From Anthonomus grandis grandis (taxonomy: Eukaryota > Arthropoda > Insecta > Coleoptera > Curculionidae), in contig NC_065548.1 in NCBI RefSeq assembly GCF_022605725.1, positions 7,349,644 through 7,413,643 on the forward strand: DNA of 64,000 nt, in the 5' to 3' direction. This document shows positions 61,558-64,000 of this stretch, piece by piece. The notes below the pieces were generated by a model that had not been told where the DNA came from, ran no database searches, and saw only the letters and a list, made by a program, of their open reading frames with translations. Each line of letters begins with the position of its first letter. The stretch's first letter is position 1. The position numbers and the translations under genes are program-made.

Positions 61558-63995
61558 CCCATTCGTTCCCATTCTACTCATATGAAACAGTGAACAAAAA
61601 GACCTAGTGCTGACATCTATTTTTGAATTTTGAAATAGGGATCTGTAAACAAGTATAATTTCATGTAGACGTTTAAAAATGTGGTTATCGCGATGCAGAA
61701 TTTTGTTGTTGTTGATTTCGACAGTCAGTGTCCAACTAGTGTTAAAATCCTGTGACTGCCCAACGTAAGTTATTGTTTTTTGTTACCATTTGATAAATCA
61801 CTAGGTTTCATTGTTGATTATAATGGTCTTAGGGGATCATAAAACGCATTTGTTTTTGTAAGCCAGTAATATTACAATTCTGTTGTCACAAAATGGCCCC
61901 CCCGAACCTTACTGTACTTATTTGAGTACAGTGGGCACTCAGTGTCTATGTTTTGGGTCCTAATTTTTATAAAGAACTGATAACAAAAAATGGATTTTGA
62001 TGACGACGCCTATGTGCCAATTCCCACCTAAAATTTTTATGGTAAAAGGTATCAAAGGCTTGGAGCTACCCTAGAAGATATCTGTTCCACAAATAAGAAC
62101 GTTCCAGCTGATATCATTATAAAACCACCTGATCCTGACAGTCAGACTGACGAAGAGGATATAGATGATGATTTGATTGAAGAGAATGAAGTAAGCCAGT
62201 TTCCTAGGGATATCCCAGGTCAAATTGAGGTACACTATGTGGATGAGAATGAAGATACTAGTGATGAAGAAATGGATATGCCGTTATCTGTTTTGCGCCA
62301 AAATCTACTAAAAGGCTCTGCAGCTATCAAACTAGAAGATGCTGGTCAATCGTTGCGAAAAAAAGAAAAATCCAGTGAACCCAGATGGACTGAAAATATT
62401 ATTGATATATCTTTACTATCAACGCCTGAGGCCGCTGATCGGTTAGAAATAGTCAAAAGCGACTTACAGGATTGTACTCCAATTGAAGAAATATGTGATG
62501 ACAAGATTGTAAACCATATTGTACATGAAACAAACTTATATTCCTCTCAAAAAAATAATCATGGCTTTTTCGTTTCTAGAGCCGACATAAAATTGTTCCT
62601 TGCAATTTTGTTATTTACTGGATATCACAAGCTTTCCCGTGAGCGTCTCTATTGGAGCCTTGATGAAGACGTTGGCGTGCCCTTTATAGCAAATTCCATG
62701 TCTAGAAATCGTTTTCAAGATATATTCATTTGGCCAATAATAATAATTTGGACGGGAATGACAAACTAGCAAAATTGCGCCCTTTGGTAGATCTTCTAAA
62801 TCGAAATTTTTTGCAATGGGGCATCTTTCACGAGGAGCTCTCAATAGATGAAGCTATGGTGAAATATTTTGGGCACCATCCCTCAAAACAATTTATAAAA
62901 GGCAAGCCTACCCCTTTTTGGTTGACCACCTCCACAGGATATTGTTATTCCTTTGATACGTATTGCGGTGCCAAATCGTCAAATCCCGCTTAAGCTTCAA
63001 AATTACCCTTAGGATCAACGGTAGTATTAGACCTCTTAGAAAACATTGCAGTTCCTTCGGACCATACTGTGTTCTTTGACAACTACTTTACTAGTTTTGA
63101 CCTTCCAAAAACACTTAGAGGCACTGTTAGGGAAAATAGGACCAAAAAATGTCCACTGACGAACCACAAACTATTTCAGAAAAAGGAACGTGGTTCTTAT
63201 GAATATAGGTATGATAGTGATTCTCATGTTTTATTTGTAAGGTGGAAGGATAATAGCGTTGTAACTTTAGCAACAAGTTATGGCAAATTTGAATCTTTGT
63301 CAAGAGTCAAACGTTGGTCAACTACTGCAAAAGAAAAAATTGATGTTCCTCAGCCATTTTTATTTCAAACTTACAACCAACATATGGGAGGCGTCGAGCT
63401 ACACGACCAAGCAGTCAGCAATTACCGAATCAATATTCGCGGTAAAAAGGTGGGGTGGTGCCTGTTTACCCATTTATGGTGAATATGTCAGTTGTAAATT
63501 CATGGAGATTACATTAATTAGCCTCAGCAGAGAAAATGGATTTGCTTGGATTCCAAAGACAAATTGTGTTGCATTACTTGAATTGCTTTGGCAAATCACG
63601 GTTTGTGAAACAGAGACCTGCTGCTCAAGTTCTTCAAACGATTAGACAACACGAAGGTGGTCACTTCCCACGCAAACTGGAAAAGCAGTTAAGGTACACT
63701 GTGTGTCATCAAAGAGCTAGATGGGCTTGCATAAAATTTTAAGCAACACTTTGTTTGGAACGAACCTGTTTTATAACGTATCACTCTCATTAAAATAAGT
63801 TTTCTTTTGTAAAATAAAAAAGTTGTTTTGTCTGCCAAGTTACTATTGTACTCATTTGAGTACATATCTATATCTAAGTTATCTTTAGAATTAGAATATA
63901 GGTTTTATATATCGTTTTGTTAAGAATATAGATATTATGACAATGACGTGTATTTTTTTTATTTTTTTGACTAAAAGGTACCGTGGGATCTAATG
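61558..63995 (+). mobile_element. piggyBac element reaching the right edge
   Basis: The left end is TTAA (61554-61557) followed by CCCATTCGTTCCCATT. The right end, read inward from the window edge, gives ACCCATTAGATCCCACGG, a clear mirror. The final TTAA would fall at or just past 64000. The transposase between them is broken. GTACTCATTTGAGTAC-type sequence near 63850 and TTATTTGAGTACAGTG near 61915 are probably internal repeats. Confidence 0.8.
61990..63770 (+). pseudogene. piggyBac transposase, degenerate
   Basis: It starts MDFDDDAYVPIPT, then a stop. An acidic region follows, with SDEEMDMPLSVLRQ, then ISLLSTPEAA and FFVSRADIKLFLAILLFTGY. After a frameshift near 62740: HEELSIDEAMVKYFGHHPSK, KGKPTPFWL, FFDNYFTSFDLPKTLRG, SVVTLATSYGKFE and YNQHMGGVELHDQAVSNYRI. 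These are the catalytic blocks of piggyBac (DEAMV and DNYF hold catalytic aspartates). MGGVDL reads MGGVEL. Stops at 62992 and frameshifts near 63460 and 63500 follow; the Cys-rich tail is partly lost. It is non-functional, but younger than the copy at 26 kb. Confidence 0.9.
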
Positions 63996-64000
63996 GGTCA

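Noticed and set aside
1..64000. tRNA, rRNA and CRISPR features
   Set aside because: No cloverleaf with A/B boxes, no rRNA-like conserved block and no spaced short-repeat array was recognised; the regular repeats are satellite, minisatellite or transposon ends.

Overview
The window is AT-rich eukaryotic nuclear DNA from an insect. Genes are split by introns with GT...AG junctions, the spliced products are animal proteins (a SKI3/TTC37 superkiller subunit, follistatin, an RFXANK/ANKRA2-like ankyrin protein), and the rest is packed with insect-type transposons. A beetle is my best guess, from the mix of Crypton-like recombinase, DD41D mariner-like and satellite DNA, but the order is not proven. 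Exon borders below were placed by hand from splice consensus, codon phase and protein similarity.

Layout. 1-1080: transposon-derived scrap. 1081-7517: a satellite array of about 17.6 monomers of ~366 bp. 7553-33572 (minus): at least 15 exons of the SKI3/TTC37 homologue; the 3' end lies off the left edge. Its introns hold most of the surprises. Intron 14 contains a complete six-exon plus-strand secreted-protein gene (9043-13648), whose own first intron carries a 3.5 kb long-inverted-repeat element with a minisatellite and a hammerhead-ribozyme-like motif. The same intron has a DD41D mariner-like element containing a hAT element that contains a second hAT element, and a Crypton-like recombinase relic. 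Intron 12 carries a dead Tigger/pogo element split by a hAT element. Intron 6 carries a piggyBac split by a LINE and an apparently intact, spliced DUF7869-type DNA transposon (29385-31859).

33573-34072 is a compact, probably bidirectional promoter. 34073-37471 (plus) is the three-exon RFXANK/ANKRA2-like gene, with a LINE in intron 2. 38044-45672 (minus) is the 3' part of follistatin: one TB domain and three follistatin/Kazal modules. Its signal-peptide exon was not found, so 45.7-64 kb is probably its long first intron or upstream DNA. That stretch holds relics of a DD41D transposon, a Bel/Pao retrotransposon, a second DUF7869-type transposase, a LINE split by a MITE, small MITEs, and a piggyBac element that reaches the right edge.

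Host functions are unrelated: SKI3 is the scaffold of the SKI complex that feeds mRNA to the cytoplasmic exosome, RFXANK/ANKRA2 proteins are ankyrin adaptors, and follistatin is a secreted antagonist of activin/BMP ligands. The main theme is mobile DNA nesting inside large introns while the exons stay intact.
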